NCBI RefSeq assembly: GCF_030651915.1
Contig: NZ_JAUSBV010000010.1
Coordinates: 535,279 to 599,278 of the forward strand
Origin: Parvibaculum sp.
Lineage (GTDB): Bacteria > Pseudomonadota > Alphaproteobacteria > Parvibaculales > Parvibaculaceae
Reading direction: 5' to 3'
DNA length: 64,000 nucleotides
This document shows, in pieces, positions 21,748 through 32,240 of the stretch (positions are counted from its first letter, which is position 1; the number at the start of each line of letters is the position of its first letter). The position numbers were made by a program, and so were the translations under genes. Below the pieces are notes generated by a model that did not search any database, was not told the origin of the DNA, and saw only the letters and a program-made list of their open reading frames with translations.

Positions 21748-22308
21748 TCAACGGTCGAGCGTACCCGTCCGGCGAATTTTCTTTTGAAGGGCGAGGATGC
21801 CGTAGAGCAGTGCCTCAGCGGTTGGAGGGCATCCGGGCACATAGATGTCAACCGGGACAATCCGGTCGCAACCGCGCACCACGGAATAGGAGTAATGGTA
21901 GTAGCCGCCGCCATTCGCACATGAGCCCATCGAGATCACATAGCGAGGCTCCGGCATCTGGTCGTAGACCTTGCGCAACGCGGGCGCCATCTTGTTGGTC
22001 AACGTCCCGGCGACGATCATCACGTCGGACTGGCGCGGGCTCGCGCGCGGCGCGACACCGAATCGTTCCGCGTCGTAGCGCGGCATGGAGGTGTGCATCA
22101 TCTCGACCGCACAACAGGCCAGACCGAAGGTCATCCACATCAGCGAACCGGTGCGCGACCAGTTGATCAAGTCGTCGACCGTGGTCAGCACAAAACCCTT
22201 GTCGGCCAGCGCATCCGACGCGTGCTGGAAGAACGCATCATCCTGCCCGCTTCCCACAATCGCATCACCTGCCGGTGCGACCGCGCCGCCGGTTTGTATC
22301 ACTCCCAT
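21748..22308 (-). CDS. nuoB: NADH-quinone oxidoreductase subunit B ([4Fe-4S] N2)
   Basis: Carries cluster N2, the immediate electron donor to quinone. From [12 protein letters not shown] the protein is 186 aa; an ATG 21 bp upstream would overlap nuoA further. Cluster ligands are visible in [32 protein letters not shown] and [14 protein letters not shown]. The start overlaps the nuoA end by about 10 bp. Confidence 0.97.
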   Translation of the reverse strand: MGVIQTGGAVAPAGDAIVGSGQDDAFFQHASDALADKGFVLTTVDDLINWSRTGSLMWMTFGLACCAVEMMHTSMPRYDAERFGVAPRASPRQSDVMIVAGTLTNKMAPALRKVYDQMPEPRYVISMGSCANGGGYYHYSYSVVRGCDRIVPVDIYVPGCPPTAEALLYGILALQKKIRRTGTLDR

Positions 22309-22664
22309 TCCAGGGCGCCCTTCTTCCACTCGTAGGTGAAGCCGATCGTCAGCACCGCGAGGAACACGATCATCGACCAGAAACCAAACAAACCGACATC
22401 ACCCAGCGCAACTGCCCATGGGAACAGAAAGGCCACTTCAAGATCGAAGATTATGAAGAGAATAGCGACCAGATAGTACTTCACATCGAACTTCATTCGC
22501 GAATCGTCGAATGCATCGAATCCACATTCATAAGCGGCGAGCTTTTCGGGATCCGGTTTGCTCGGCGCGACAATGAACGGCGCGATGAGCAGCGCAAGAC
22601 CGATCACGAGCGACAGCCCTATAAATATCAATATGGGCAAGTACTCGAGAAGCAGGTCTTCCAT
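22299..22664 (-). CDS. nuoA: NADH-quinone oxidoreductase subunit A
   Basis: First gene of the complex I operon; three-helix membrane subunit. The start [19 protein letters not shown] (22664) gives 121 aa; an in-frame ATG at 22703 would add a charged stretch not seen in homologues. The conserved loop [47 protein letters not shown] is intact. The 280 bp upstream, back to tRNA-Asp, has no gene and must hold the nuo promoter. Confidence 0.96.
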   Translation of the reverse strand: MEDLLLEYLPILIFIGLSLVIGLALLIAPFIVAPSKPDPEKLAAYECGFDAFDDSRMKFDVKYYLVAILFIIFDLEVAFLFPWAVALGDVGLFGFWSMIVFLAVLTIGFTYEWKKGALEWE

Positions 22665-22943
22665 CGAATTGTCCCCAACAAGAGACCGATACCTTTTGGA
22701 CATCGGCCGGGCAGATTTTCACGCTGCGCGGGCGCGCAGCAGGACGATTGGATCGTCCCTAATCGGCTGCCCAATTCGGCGCACAGTATATCTCTCGCAT
22801 GCGCGAAATCAAAGGCCGGCTGACGTTTTGTCGGAGCAAAAACCTTTGAACTTCCTGCCCTTGCGCCAGGTCATGCGCAAGGTGGGCAGCGCACGCATAC
22901 TGGCGCGCGTGGCGATCGCATACGCCCGATGAATTGGAAACGA

Positions 22944-23020
<77 letters not shown>

Positions 23021-23127
23021 AACACGGCCAGAAAGACCGCCTGAAAGGTGGGCGGTTCGTAAGCCAAGGCCCCTTCCCTGTCAAGGCGCATCGACCCTTG
23101 CAGCGGTGCATGTGGCCATGACTTGCC

Positions 23128-23203
23128 TGGTGGGCGGTGACGGGCTCGAACCGCCGACCCTCTCGGTGTAAACGAGATGCTCTACCAACTGAGCTAACCG
23201 CCC
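23128..23203 (-). tRNA. tRNA-Val (anticodon TAC)
   Basis: 76 nt with encoded CCA. The acceptor stem GGGCGGT pairs with ACCGCCC, followed by discriminator A. The anticodon stem CTCGT/ACGAG-type arm holds the loop with anticodon TAC, and the T-arm contains GGTTCGAGCCC. It is transcribed away from the MFS gene, 107 bp upstream of tRNA-Asp. Confidence 0.97.
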
Positions 23204-23350
23204 CTGCCGACCAGCCGCAACGCTTGCCCAGGCAACGCCGCAACTCCTATCGAATGCCTGCCGGCAATGCAATCGGACCATTGCAATGGCACCCCAAACA
23301 CCCGATCTTGGGCCATCGCCCTTCGGCTCATCGACAGACCGGGTGCCCCG

Positions 23351-24655
23351 TTGACTCGTACCCTCGCCCCCGTCCTTTCGCTGCTGATGGCCACAGCCAT
23401 CTTGCTGGTCGGCAATGGCCTTCTCGGTACGCTGATCCCGATTCGTGCGGGTTACGAGGGCTTCGCGACCATCACCGTCGGCGTCATTGGCAGCTTCTAT
23501 TTCGCCGGATTTCTCGCGGGTTGCTTCGCAACGCCCCATATTGTGCGCCGCGCCGGGCATATCCGCAGCTTCGCGACATTCTGCGGTCTGGCCGCTGCGG
23601 CGCCGCTCATTCATGCGATGTCTTCCGATCCCGCCACATGGGCGCTGATGCGGGTCCTGACCGGCTTCTGCTTCGCCGGCCTCTACATGGTCATCGAGAG
23701 CTGGCTCAACGAACAGTCCACCAACGACACCAGAGGACGAATTTTCGCTGTCTACCTCGCGGTCAACCTCACGGCGCTCGCCGGCGGCCAATTGATGCTC
23801 AACGCTGCCGATTCAACCGGTTTCGTCCTTTTTGCCATCTGCTCGATCCTGACATCGCTGGCGCTCGTCCCTGTGGCGATGACGACCTCCGTCCAGCCGA
23901 TGCCTATACAGAGCACGCAGATCAATATCTGGAACCTCTACGCTCTTTCGCCCGTCGGACTGGTCGGGTCCTTTGTGGTCGGCCTGACCAATGCGCCGTT
24001 CTGGACCTTGGCGCCGCTCTTTGCGATGGAAAGCGGGCTCGGTGAAGGCGGGATTGCAGCCTTCATGCTTGCAGCGATCGCCGGCGGCGCAATCGCACAA
24101 TGGCCAATCGGACGCATCTCGGACCGCATGGACCGGCGGCGCGTCATCGTCGCGCTTTGCCTTGGTTCGGCGTTGGGCGAGGTAGCACTGGTTTTCGCGG
24201 GCGTCAGCGGAAGCGCGGTCGCTATGTTGCTGACCGGCGTTCTCTTCGGTGTCTTCGCACTGACACTCTATTCGGTCTGCGTGGCGCATATGAACGATCA
24301 CGGGCAGAGCGAAAGCTTTGTCTCGATTTCGGGCGGGCTGCTGGTCGTCTATTCAGTGGGTGCCATCGTTGGCCCCACTGCAGCATCGCTGGGTGTCGGC
24401 AGTTTCGGCATTTCGTCGATTTTCGTGTTCCCCGCGCTTGTTCATCTCTTGTTCGCCGGTTACACGATCTACCGAATAATCTCGACGCCAGCACTCCCCG
24501 ACGAGCAACGGGCCGATTTTGTCGCCGTCCCCTTCCCGCAGGCTCATCCGCTACCGACCGAACTCGACCCGCGCGCCGCCGAGGAGGGGCCCGCAACCGC
24601 CGATGGCGCCACGACAACCGACCACCCCGCCAGCGGGCAAACCACCGGCCAATGA
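23351..24655 (+). CDS. MFS transporter (YcaD-like)
   Basis: Twelve-helix major facilitator superfamily protein with unknown substrate. Helix 1 begins LAPVLSLLMATAILLVGNGLLGTLIPIRA; the family loop between helices 2 and 3 reads FATPHIVRRAGHIRSF, and the central loop 8-9 motif is IGRISDRMDRRRVIV. The start is uncertain: the TTG at 23351 (MTRTLAPVLSLL) puts helix 1 at the N-terminus as in homologues, while an in-frame ATG at 23267 would add 28 residues lacking family character. A proline- and threonine-rich tail of about 45 residues ends the protein. It stands alone between the tRNAs and hupB. Confidence 0.8.
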   Translation: MTRTLAPVLSLLMATAILLVGNGLLGTLIPIRAGYEGFATITVGVIGSFYFAGFLAGCFATPHIVRRAGHIRSFATFCGLAAAAPLIHAMSSDPATWALMRVLTGFCFAGLYMVIESWLNEQSTNDTRGRIFAVYLAVNLTALAGGQLMLNAADSTGFVLFAICSILTSLALVPVAMTTSVQPMPIQSTQINIWNLYALSPVGLVGSFVVGLTNAPFWTLAPLFAMESGLGEGGIAAFMLAAIAGGAIAQWPIGRISDRMDRRRVIVALCLGSALGEVALVFAGVSGSAVAMLLTGVLFGVFALTLYSVCVAHMNDHGQSESFVSISGGLLVVYSVGAIVGPTAASLGVGSFGISSIFVFPALVHLLFAGYTIYRIISTPALPDEQRADFVAVPFPQAHPLPTELDPRAAEEGPATADGATTTDHPASGQTTGQ

Positions 24656-24659
24656 AAAA

Positions 24660-24690
24660 GGCCGGCACGCTTCCCTACGCGGCCGGCCCT
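24660..24690. terminator. Hairpin between convergent MFS and hupB genes
   Basis: GGCCGGC at 24660-24666 pairs with GCCGGCC at 24682-24688 across a 15-nt loop. It lies between the MFS stop and the hupB stop, which face each other, so it could end transcription from either side. The flanking T- and A-runs are short, which makes it a moderate candidate. Confidence 0.5.
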
Positions 24691-24711
24691 TAAATTCACC
24701 GTTTCTCCCGG

Positions 24712-24987
24712 CTAGCTGTTCACAGCGTCCTTGAGACCCTTGCCGGCCTTGAACTTCGGCTGCTTCGACGCCGGGATCTGGATCGTCTCGCCGGTACGCG
24801 GGTTTCGGCCCTCGGTGGCCGCCCGGTTCGACACATTGAACGTGCCGAAGCCAACCAGCCGGACCTCTTCGCCCTTTTTCAGCGAGTCCGTGATGATGTC
24901 GAACACATAGTCGACGGCTTTGGTCGCATCGGCCTTGGATAGGCCGGTCCGGTCCGCCACTTCTGCAATGAGATCGTTCTTGTTCAC
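24712..24987 (-). CDS. hupB: DNA-binding protein HU
   Basis: Histone-like nucleoid protein, 91 aa, family length. It begins MNKNDLIAEVADRTGLSKADATKAVDYVFD and has the DNA-binding beta-arm signature GFGTFNVSNRAATEGRNPRTGETIQIPA with the intercalating proline region, ending KPKFKAGKGLKDAVN. It follows lon on the same strand, a widespread pairing in proteobacteria, but a hairpin at 25116-25147 separates them, so hupB probably has its own promoter. Confidence 0.96.
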   Translation of the reverse strand: MNKNDLIAEVADRTGLSKADATKAVDYVFDIITDSLKKGEEVRLVGFGTFNVSNRAATEGRNPRTGETIQIPASKQPKFKAGKGLKDAVNS

Positions 24988-25115
24988 GTCGGGCCCCTTC
25001 TGATGCGATGGCGGGGAATCGGGATTCCCTCAAGCGTTAAGAGTCTACTCGCCTGCCGAGAAGGGGGTCAAAGTAAAAACAAAGGATTTCTGCGGAAAAT
25101 TCGTGAACCTCAAAG

Positions 25116-25147
25116 CAGAAACGGGAGCCCTTGGGCTCCCGTTTTGC
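25116..25147. terminator. Terminator hairpin downstream of lon
   Basis: GCAGAAACGGGAGCC and GGCTCCCGTTTTGC form a near-perfect stem with a CTTG loop between lon and hupB. T-rich sequence follows on both strands, so it could work for lon (minus strand). Confidence 0.7.
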
Positions 25148-25180
25148 TTCTTCCGATGGCCGAACGGCTATCCAGAGACC

Positions 25181-27622
25181 CTAATGCGCCATAATCGGCT
25201 CTGTCGCGCCGGGCCGGTTGCGCCCGGCGGCGGCCTGCTCGGCCAGCCAGGCATCCTCGTCCCACTCGATCGGCTCGGGTACCCGAGTCAACGCGTGTTT
25301 CAGCGCCTCGTCGATCGTGTTGACCGGCACGATTTCCAGACTGTTCTTCACATTGTCCGGAATCTCCGCCAGATCCTTGGCGTTGTCCTGCGGGATCAGC
25401 ACCTTCTTGATACCGCCCCGGAGTGCGGCCAGGAGTTTCTCCTTGAGACCACCGATGGGCAACACCCGGCCCCTGAGCGTCATCTCGCCGGTCATGGCCA
25501 CATCCTTGCGAACGGGGATACCGGTCATGACAGAGACGATAGCCGCCGTCATGGCGACACCGGCCGATGGGCCATCCTTGGGCGTGGCGCCTTCCGGCAC
25601 ATGGACATGGATGTCGCGACGGTCGAAGAGCGGCGGCTCAATGCCGAAGCGAGTCGCGCGGGAGCGGACATAGGAACTCGCCGCCGAGATCGACTCTTTC
25701 ATCACATCGCGCAGATTGCCGGTGACCGTCATACGGCCTTTGCCCGGCATCATGACGCCTTCGATGGTCAGCAGTTCGCCACCAGCCTCGGTCCATGCAA
25801 GACCGGTAACGATACCGACCTGATCCTCGCCCTCGGCTTCACCGAAGCGATATTTTGCTACGCCGGCATAGTCGGCGATGTTCTCCATCGTCAGCTTGAT
25901 CGTCTTCGTTTCCGAATCGGTCAGGATGCGCTTCACCGCCTTACGCGCCAGATTGTTCAACTCGCGCTCAAGGTTGCGGACGCCGGCCTCGCGTGTGTAG
26001 ACGCGGATTAGTTGCCGCAACGCCTCGTCGTCGATCGACCACTCGCCCTTTCTCAAGCCATGACCGTCGATTGCCTTCTGGATCAGATGGCGCCGCGCAA
26101 TCTCGACCTTCTCATCTTCGGTGTAGCCGGCAATGCGAATGATCTCCATCCGGTCCATCAACGGCTCGGGGATGTTGAGCGTATTGGCTGTCGTCACGAA
26201 CATGACATCGGAGAGATCGTAGTCGACCTCCAGATAATGATCGGCGAATGAGCTGTTCTGCTCCGGATCGAGAACCTCGAGCAATGCCGATGACGGATCG
26301 CCACGGAAGTCCGCACCCATCTTGTCGATCTCGTCGAGCAAGAAGAGCGGATTGGTGTGTTTCACCTTCTTCATCGACTGGATGACCTTGCCCGGCATTG
26401 AGCCGATATAGGTGCGGCGATGGCCACGAATTTCGGCCTCATCGCGTACGCCGCCAAGCGACATGCGTACGAAATCGCGGCCAGTCGCACGCGCGATCGA
26501 CTTGCCAAGCGAGGTCTTGCCGACACCGGGCGGTCCGACGAGACACAGGATCGGTCCCTTCAACTTGTTGGCGCGGTTCTGGACAGCCAGGTATTCGACG
26601 ATGCGCTCCTTGACCTTGTCGAGGCCATAGTGATCGGCATCGAGAATTTCCTGCGCATTCGCCAGGTCCTTCTTGACGCGGCTCCGCTGCTTCCACGGCA
26701 CGGAAAGCAACCAATCCAGATAGTTACGCACAACAGTCGCTTCCGCCGACATGGGGCTCATCTGCTTGAGCTTCTTCAGCTCGGCAACCGCCTTTTCACG
26801 GGCTTCCTTGGAGAGCTTGACCTTCTGAATCCGCTCTTCGAGTTCACGAATTTCCTCGCGCCCATCGTCGCCGTCGCCAAGTTCTTTCTGAATGGCCTTC
26901 ATCTGCTCGTTCAGATAGTACTCGCGCTGCGTCTTCTCCATCTGCCGTTTGACGCGGCTGCGGATACGCTTTTCGACCTGCAGCACGCCAATCTCGCCTT
27001 CCATCAGCGAATAGACACGCTCCAGACGTCCGGCAACCGACGACATCTCGAGAAGTTCCTGCTTCTCCGGAATCTTGATATTGATGTGGCTCGCAACCGT
27101 ATCGGCCAGCTTCGCCGGATCCTCGATCTGTCCAATCGAACCGAGAACCTCCGGCGGCACCTTTTTGTTGAGCTTCACATAGCCTTCGAACTGCGAGACC
27201 ACCGAGCGCGTCAAGCCTTCAATCTGATCGCCATCCGCATCGGTTTCGTCGATTGCCTCAACCTCGGCTTCAAAGAACTCCGGATTGTCTATGTAGCGCT
27301 TCACGCGCGCACGACGCACACCTTCAACCAGCACCTTGACCGTGTTGTCCGGCAGCTTCAGAAGCTGCAGAACCGTGCCAATGGCGCCAATTTCATAAAT
27401 ATCGTCGGTATTCGGATTGTCGTCCGCAGCGTTCTTCTGCGCGACGAGCAAAATTTGCTTGTCGTCCTGCATGACATTTTCAAGCGCACGCACCGACTTC
27501 TCGCGGCCGACAAAGAGCGGCACGATCATGTGAGGGAAAACCACGATGTCGCGCAGCGGCAGCACCGGCAACACAAGCCTGCCGCCAGCCGTATCCTGAT
27601 TGCGCTCGTCTTTCTCGGTCAT
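25181..27622 (-). CDS. lon: ATP-dependent protease Lon
   Basis: Cytosolic AAA+ serine protease that removes misfolded and regulatory proteins. 813 aa. N-terminal substrate-binding domain ([26 protein letters not shown]), coiled-coil segment about residues 220-280, Walker [13 protein letters not shown], and a C-terminal protease domain with the Ser-Lys dyad motif [14 protein letters not shown] and [13 protein letters not shown]. It lies between clpX and hupB, the usual proteobacterial order. Confidence 0.97.
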   Translation of the reverse strand: MTEKDERNQDTAGGRLVLPVLPLRDIVVFPHMIVPLFVGREKSVRALENVMQDDKQILLVAQKNAADDNPNTDDIYEIGAIGTVLQLLKLPDNTVKVLVEGVRRARVKRYIDNPEFFEAEVEAIDETDADGDQIEGLTRSVVSQFEGYVKLNKKVPPEVLGSIGQIEDPAKLADTVASHINIKIPEKQELLEMSSVAGRLERVYSLMEGEIGVLQVEKRIRSRVKRQMEKTQREYYLNEQMKAIQKELGDGDDGREEIRELEERIQKVKLSKEAREKAVAELKKLKQMSPMSAEATVVRNYLDWLLSVPWKQRSRVKKDLANAQEILDADHYGLDKVKERIVEYLAVQNRANKLKGPILCLVGPPGVGKTSLGKSIARATGRDFVRMSLGGVRDEAEIRGHRRTYIGSMPGKVIQSMKKVKHTNPLFLLDEIDKMGADFRGDPSSALLEVLDPEQNSSFADHYLEVDYDLSDVMFVTTANTLNIPEPLMDRMEIIRIAGYTEDEKVEIARRHLIQKAIDGHGLRKGEWSIDDEALRQLIRVYTREAGVRNLERELNNLARKAVKRILTDSETKTIKLTMENIADYAGVAKYRFGEAEGEDQVGIVTGLAWTEAGGELLTIEGVMMPGKGRMTVTGNLRDVMKESISAASSYVRSRATRFGIEPPLFDRRDIHVHVPEGATPKDGPSAGVAMTAAIVSVMTGIPVRKDVAMTGEMTLRGRVLPIGGLKEKLLAALRGGIKKVLIPQDNAKDLAEIPDNVKNSLEIVPVNTIDEALKHALTRVPEPIEWDEDAWLAEQAAAGRNRPGATEPIMAH

Positions 27623-27813
27623 ATCAACTACCTGCCTTTAAACCTGACTCGACTGCCGCCCGCAGCGAAGCTCCAGCCTAGCATCCGATCCTGAACGAAT
27701 GCTGACGGAAGCCTGCCTGCCCAGAATAGCGGGATTCGCGGGCGCCGCCCGGATTTCGGACGATTCTGGCCGCCGGGCAGCGATGCAGCCGGGGCCAAGG
27801 GTTAAAAGGAAAA

Positions 27814-27843
27814 TGGCCTCGAAAGACCACGCTTTCAAGGCCA
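27814..27843 (-). terminator. Terminator downstream of clpX
   Basis: TGGCCTTGAAAG-cgtggt-CTTTCGAGGCCA on the minus strand, followed by TTTTCCTTTT. The stem is 12 bp with one mismatch and begins about 40 bp after the clpX stop. It separates clpX from lon. Confidence 0.75.
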
Positions 27844-27881
27844 CCTGCCAATTGTCGCAAAATGCCGGTTTTCAGGTCCGT

Positions 27882-29147
27882 TCAGGCACTCGTGCCGACG
27901 TCGCCCTGGCGTTCGGCATAGATGTAGAGAGGACGTGCCTTGCCCTCAACCACTTCGCCGCTGATGACAACCTCTTCAACACCGTCGAGCGTCGGCAGTT
28001 CGAACATGGTGTCGAGCAGGATCGACTCAAGAATGGAGCGGAGCCCGCGGGCACCTGTCTTGCGATCGATCGCCTTGCGCGCGATCGAGCGGAGCGCCTC
28101 CTCTGAGAAAGACAGACGCACATTCTCCATCTCGAACAGCCGCTCGTATTGCTTGACCAGTGCATTCTTCGGCTGGGTCAGGATGGTGACAAGCGCCTCT
28201 TCGTCAAGATCCTCCAGCGTCGCCAGAACCGGCATACGACCGACGAATTCCGGGATGAGACCGAACTTCAACAGATCCTCGGGCTCCAGATCCTTGAGGA
28301 TTTCGCCTGTACGGCGATCTTCGACCGACTGTACCTTGGCGCTGAAGCCGATTCCCGCACCCTTGCCGCGCTGGCCGATGATCTTTTCAAGGCCCGCAAA
28401 GGCGCCGCCACAGATGAACAGGATGTTCGTCGTGTCGACCTGGAGAAACTCCTGCTGCGGATGCTTGCGCCCGCCCTGCGGCGGCACGGAGGCGACGGTG
28501 CCTTCCATGATCTTCAAAAGGGCCTGCTGCACACCTTCGCCCGAAACATCGCGTGTGATCGACGGGTTGTCGGATTTGCGGCTGATCTTGTCGACTTCGT
28601 CGATATAGACAATGCCACGCTGCGCGCGCTCGACATTGTAATCGGCAGACTGAAGCAGCTTCAGGATGATGTTCTCGACATCCTCACCGACATAGCCGGC
28701 TTCGGTCAGCGTCGTTGCATCCGCCATCGTGAACGGCACATCAAGGATACGGGCAAGCGTCTGTGCGAGCAGCGTCTTGCCACAGCCGGTCGGACCGATC
28801 AGCAGGATGTTCGATTTTGCCAGCTCGACGTCGTTGTTCTTGGCGGCGTGATTGAGGCGCTTGTAGTGGTTGTGAACCGCGACCGAGAGAACCCGTTTGG
28901 CGTGCTGTTGGCCGATCACATAGTCGTCCAGCACCGCACAAATTTCCTGCGGCGAGGGAACACCGTCACGCGACTTCACCAGCGAGCTCTTGTTCTCCTC
29001 GCGAATGATGTCCATGCAGAGTTCGACGCATTCGTCGCAGATAAAGACGGTCGGTCCCGCAATCAGCTTCCTGACCTCGTGCTGGCTTTTGCCGCAAAAG
29101 GAACAGTAGAGCGTGTTCTTGGAGTCGCCGCCGCTCACCTTGCTCAT
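27882..29147 (-). CDS. clpX: ATP-dependent Clp protease ATP-binding subunit ClpX
   Basis: AAA+ unfoldase that feeds substrates to ClpP. 421 aa. N-terminal C4 zinc finger ([32 protein letters not shown]), Walker [13 protein letters not shown], the Walker B region [12 protein letters not shown], the pore loop AGYVGEDVE, and an IGF-type ClpP-binding loop near [11 protein letters not shown]. It lies 335 bp downstream of clpP on the same strand. That gap (29148-29482) holds no gene I can support. Confidence 0.97.
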   Translation of the reverse strand: MSKVSGGDSKNTLYCSFCGKSQHEVRKLIAGPTVFICDECVELCMDIIREENKSSLVKSRDGVPSPQEICAVLDDYVIGQQHAKRVLSVAVHNHYKRLNHAAKNNDVELAKSNILLIGPTGCGKTLLAQTLARILDVPFTMADATTLTEAGYVGEDVENIILKLLQSADYNVERAQRGIVYIDEVDKISRKSDNPSITRDVSGEGVQQALLKIMEGTVASVPPQGGRKHPQQEFLQVDTTNILFICGGAFAGLEKIIGQRGKGAGIGFSAKVQSVEDRRTGEILKDLEPEDLLKFGLIPEFVGRMPVLATLEDLDEEALVTILTQPKNALVKQYERLFEMENVRLSFSEEALRSIARKAIDRKTGARGLRSILESILLDTMFELPTLDGVEEVVISGEVVEGKARPLYIYAERQGDVGTSA

Positions 29148-29482
29148 AAAAACTCCTTAGTAACCCGAGTAACCCGCAAGCCGGATCGGGCTTCTTCTGC
29201 TACCTGCACCAACCGTGCCTGCCTTACGCTACGCGATCAAGCCACCCGAATCTCTATACGTCACTGAGTGAAATTCGGATGCTTTGGCGGTCATTCCTGA
29301 GACATACGAGCATGTTATTCGCAGAGGGATCAACATTTCATTACCCTCCATAACGGCGCTGAACGAGGTTTCCGTCGCGGTGCCGCGGCTTCGGAAGGGC
29401 CCGGTTTTCATGTATTTGCCAACGAAGTCAGCAAAGGCAGCACTGGTGCCAATGCTGCCCCACGCCCTGGAAAGCCTGCGTT

Positions 29483-30115
29483 TCAGGCCTTTTTGGCGTC
29501 GTCCGGCGATGCGCGCACCACGCCGACATGGTCGATAATGCCGAATTCCAGAGCGCGTTCGGGGCTCATGAAATTATCGCGCTCCAGCGCGTCCTCGACA
29601 GCCTTCAGGCTTTGCCCGGTGTGTTTCACATAGATGTTGTTCAAGCGTTCGCGAATCGCGATCGTCTCACGGGCATGGATTTCGATGTCGGTCGCCTGCC
29701 CCTGGAACCCCCCCGACGGCTGATGGACCATGATGCGCGCGTTGGGAAGCGCGAAGCGCATGCCCTTTTCGCCGGCCGCCAGCAAGAGCGATCCCATCGA
29801 CGCGGCCTGCCCCATGCACACTGTCGAGATCGGGGAGCGCACGTGCTGCATCGTGTCGTAGATCGCCAGACCCGACGTCACGATGCCACCTGGCGAATTG
29901 ATGTACATCGAAATTTCTTTTTTGGGGTTTTCGGCCTCAAGGAAAAGAAGCTGTGCCGTTACGAGCATCGCCATGCCGTCTTCGACCGGGCCGGCAACAA
30001 AAATAATGTGCTCTTTCAGCAGGCGCGAAAAAATGTCGTAGGCGCGCTCACCGCGATTGGTCTGCTCGACCACCATCGGCACGAGGTTCATATAGGTTTC
30101 GATGGGGTCTTTCAT
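29483..30115 (-). CDS. clpP: ATP-dependent Clp protease proteolytic subunit ClpP
   Basis: Serine protease subunit forming the barrel that works with ClpX and ClpA. From [18 protein letters not shown] the protein is 210 aa; a start at 30151 would add 12 basic residues. The catalytic Ser sits in [14 protein letters not shown] and the His in [13 protein letters not shown]. The oligomer signature [19 protein letters not shown] is present. The stop codon lies within a GCCTG/CAGGC hairpin (29470-29490) that may act as a weak terminator. Confidence 0.96.
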   Translation of the reverse strand: MKDPIETYMNLVPMVVEQTNRGERAYDIFSRLLKEHIIFVAGPVEDGMAMLVTAQLLFLEAENPKKEISMYINSPGGIVTSGLAIYDTMQHVRSPISTVCMGQAASMGSLLLAAGEKGMRFALPNARIMVHQPSGGFQGQATDIEIHARETIAIRERLNNIYVKHTGQSLKAVEDALERDNFMSPERALEFGIIDHVGVVRASPDDAKKA

Positions 30116-30295
30116 TCTCTCTCCTGAGCGTCGGCCTGTTTTCTGCGGCATGCGGGCAGCAGCGCGTCTGCGCCAGCCAAAAACCGCACAGAACCCGAAT
30201 AACCTGATTCGGTAAATGGACGGTTCCGAACTCTAGCGCAAGACCAATATAAGGTCAGTCACGACCGATTTCGCCCCCTGTGACAAAGAGGGCAT

Positions 30296-30820
30296 TTACC
30301 GCAGCGTCAGAGCGACCTTCTTCGGTTCAATATCGCCCGGTCTGCCAATCATGCCTGAGACGCCCGTCAGCGAGCCGGCCACCAGTTCACGCGCCAGAAA
30401 GCGGGCGGGATCGACCCGGCCGGGCAGGTCGAGCCGCCGTGTCAACGCGCGGGCGAAGCCGAACCGACGATAATAGGGCTCATCGCCGACCAGCACGACG
30501 ATGCGGTGTCCCTGCGCGGTGGCGCGGGCAAGGCCGGCGCGCATCAGCCGGCTGCCTATGCCCTCGCCTTGCCGATCAGGCGCGGTCACAAGGGGCCCGA
30601 GCAAAAGGGCCGGCGTGCCCCCGGCAATCTCGACCGGCCAGAAGCGCAGCGTGCCGACGACCACGCCTCGGTCGACGGCGACCAGCGCGAGGGACGCATC
30701 ATGTGCGACGCCGTCGCGCAGCCGGTAAACGGCCTTGGCAAAGCGTTCCGGCCCGAAAGCCTCGGCGACCAAGCGCTCGACGGCGGCTTTGTGGATGTCT
30801 TTCTCGGCAACAATTTTCAT
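30296..30820 (-). CDS. GNAT family N-acetyltransferase (YhbS-like)
   Basis: Transfers an acyl group from acetyl-CoA to an unknown amine. 174 aa with a GNAT fold; the CoA-binding loop motif is visible as VTAPDRQGEGIGSRLMRAGLARA, followed by VVLVGDEPYYRRFGFARA, typical of the YhbS subgroup. It is 84 bp downstream of the decarboxylase gene on the same strand and may share its transcript, which would fit polyamine acetylation, but that is inference. Confidence 0.85.
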   Translation of the reverse strand: MKIVAEKDIHKAAVERLVAEAFGPERFAKAVYRLRDGVAHDASLALVAVDRGVVVGTLRFWPVEIAGGTPALLLGPLVTAPDRQGEGIGSRLMRAGLARATAQGHRIVVLVGDEPYYRRFGFARALTRRLDLPGRVDPARFLARELVAGSLTGVSGMIGRPGDIEPKKVALTLR

Positions 30821-30904
30821 CGGTCTGTCCGTTCCGGATGCACAGCCGGCATGCCTCGCGAACGCGGCTTCGCAATTTTCTGTGGGGTGAGCGCGATCGA
30901 CCGT

Positions 30905-32188
30905 TCAGATGCAGACGCTGGCAAGCGGCGGGAAGCCGTTGAAGCCGACGGCCGAATAGGTCGTCGTGTAGGCGCCGGTGGCCAGTATCCAGACCTTGTC
31001 ACCGGCAGCGAGTGCCGATGGAAGGCGATAGTCCGTCTTCTCATAGAGAATATCGGCGCTGTCGCAGGTCGGGCCGGCCAGCACGACGGGCGACGTCTCG
31101 CCACCATCGCGCGAGGTCAACAGGCGATACTTGATCGCCTCGTCCATGGTTTCGGCCAGACCATGGAACTTGCCGGCATCGAGATAGACCCATCGTCGAT
31201 CGTCGTCGCCACCCTTCTGCGACACGAGCACGACTTCGGCCTGGATGACGCCGGCATCGCCGACAACACCGCGGCCGGGCTCGACGATCACTTCCGGCAT
31301 GTTGTCGCCGAAGTGACGCAGCAGAGCCTCGTGGATTGCGGTGCCATAAGCCGGGATCGACGGCACGTCGGTGCGGTAGCGCGACGGGAAGCCGCCGCCC
31401 ATATTGACCATGCGCAGCGTCACGCCGCGCGCCTCGAGCGCGCGGAAAAGCGAGACCGAAAGCTCAAGCGCCTTGTCGTATTGCGTGAGGTCGGTCTGTT
31501 GCGAGCCAACATGGAAGGAGATGCCGTAGGCATCGAGGCCGAGCGCCTTTGCGGCCGCCAGAAGGTCGACGGCCATTTCAGGCTCGCAGCCGAACTTGCG
31601 CGACAGCGGCCATTCAGCCCCTTCGCATTCCATCAGCACGCGGCAGTAAACCTTCGAACCCGGCGCGACGCGGGCGATCTTTTCGAGCTCCGGCTGGCTA
31701 TCGAAGGCGAACATGCGGACGCCCTTTCGATAGGCTTCCGCGATGTCGCGTTCCTTCTTGATCGTGTTGCCGAAGGAGAGACGGTCCGGCGAGACGCCAT
31801 GCGCGAGGCAGAGATCGATCTCGCCCATGCTGGCCGTGTCGAAGGCCGAACCGAGCCGCGCGAGGCGCGCCACGATTTCATCGGCCGGGTTGGCTTTCAC
31901 GGCATAGAAGATACGCGCTTCGGGAAGCGAGCGCGCCAGCTCCTCGAAGTTGTGAGCGACGATGTCGACATCGACGATCAGGCAAGGCGAAGGCAACTCG
32001 GCCGTCGCGATGTAGCGCGCGATCTTTGGCGGCAGTCCACCGCGCTCCAGCGGCAACTCGGCCGCCTGCGGCACAAGGCGCAGAGGCGCCTTGCGGCCCT
32101 TGACCGCCTTCGAGGACGGGGCGGACTTTGCGATTGCTTTGGAAGAGGAGCGCGAACGGGCACGGCGGCCCTGCTCGGAGGCGAACAT
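30905..32188 (-). CDS. Ornithine/lysine decarboxylase-type PLP enzyme (fold III)
   Basis: Makes putrescine (or cadaverine) by decarboxylating ornithine (or lysine), the entry to polyamine synthesis. About 427 aa from ATG at 32188. An AAAAAGGG Shine-Dalgarno (32204-32197) precedes it by 8 bases; an in-frame GTG at 32197 overlaps that signal and is less likely. PLP-lysine motif FYAVKANP, HVGSQ, the glycine loop NMGGGFPSRY, EPGRGVVGDAG and the active-site GPTCDSADILYE all match alanine-racemase-fold ODCs. The first 45 residues are basic and low in complexity. Expression is probably governed by the leader hairpin described separately. Confidence 0.9.
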   Translation of the reverse strand: MFASEQGRRARSRSSSKAIAKSAPSSKAVKGRKAPLRLVPQAAELPLERGGLPPKIARYIATAELPSPCLIVDVDIVAHNFEELARSLPEARIFYAVKANPADEIVARLARLGSAFDTASMGEIDLCLAHGVSPDRLSFGNTIKKERDIAEAYRKGVRMFAFDSQPELEKIARVAPGSKVYCRVLMECEGAEWPLSRKFGCEPEMAVDLLAAAKALGLDAYGISFHVGSQQTDLTQYDKALELSVSLFRALEARGVTLRMVNMGGGFPSRYRTDVPSIPAYGTAIHEALLRHFGDNMPEVIVEPGRGVVGDAGVIQAEVVLVSQKGGDDDRRWVYLDAGKFHGLAETMDEAIKYRLLTSRDGGETSPVVLAGPTCDSADILYEKTDYRLPSALAAGDKVWILATGAYTTTYSAVGFNGFPPLASVCI

Positions 32189-32197
32189 CGTCAACAC

Positions 32198-32240
32198 CCT
32201 TTTTCAGATCCGGTACTCAGACCGGCGTGATCCAAAAAGG
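32198..32240 (-). promoter_or_regulatory. Hairpin sequestering the Shine-Dalgarno of the decarboxylase gene
   Basis: On the minus strand CCTTTTTGGAT (32240-32230) pairs with ATCT-g-AAAAAGG (32209-32198), one bulged G. Inside it CCGGT (32225-32221) pairs with ACCGG (32214-32210). The 3' strand contains the AAAAAGG ribosome-binding site of the decarboxylase, so the folded form should block translation. The 5' strand is codons 7-9 of the leader ORF, so a ribosome there would open the stem. Alphaproteobacterial ODC genes are known to carry a conserved 'speF' leader RNA; this may be that element. Confidence 0.7.

Noticed and set aside
20472..22166. A 564-codon plus-strand frame opposite nuoD, nuoC and nuoB
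   Set aside because: Mirror frame of conserved complex I genes; no independent coding evidence.
29148..29482. Possible small genes or a heat-shock promoter between clpP and clpX
   Set aside because: Short frames exist on both strands but none has a ribosome-binding site or protein-like character, and no clear sigma-32 promoter is visible.
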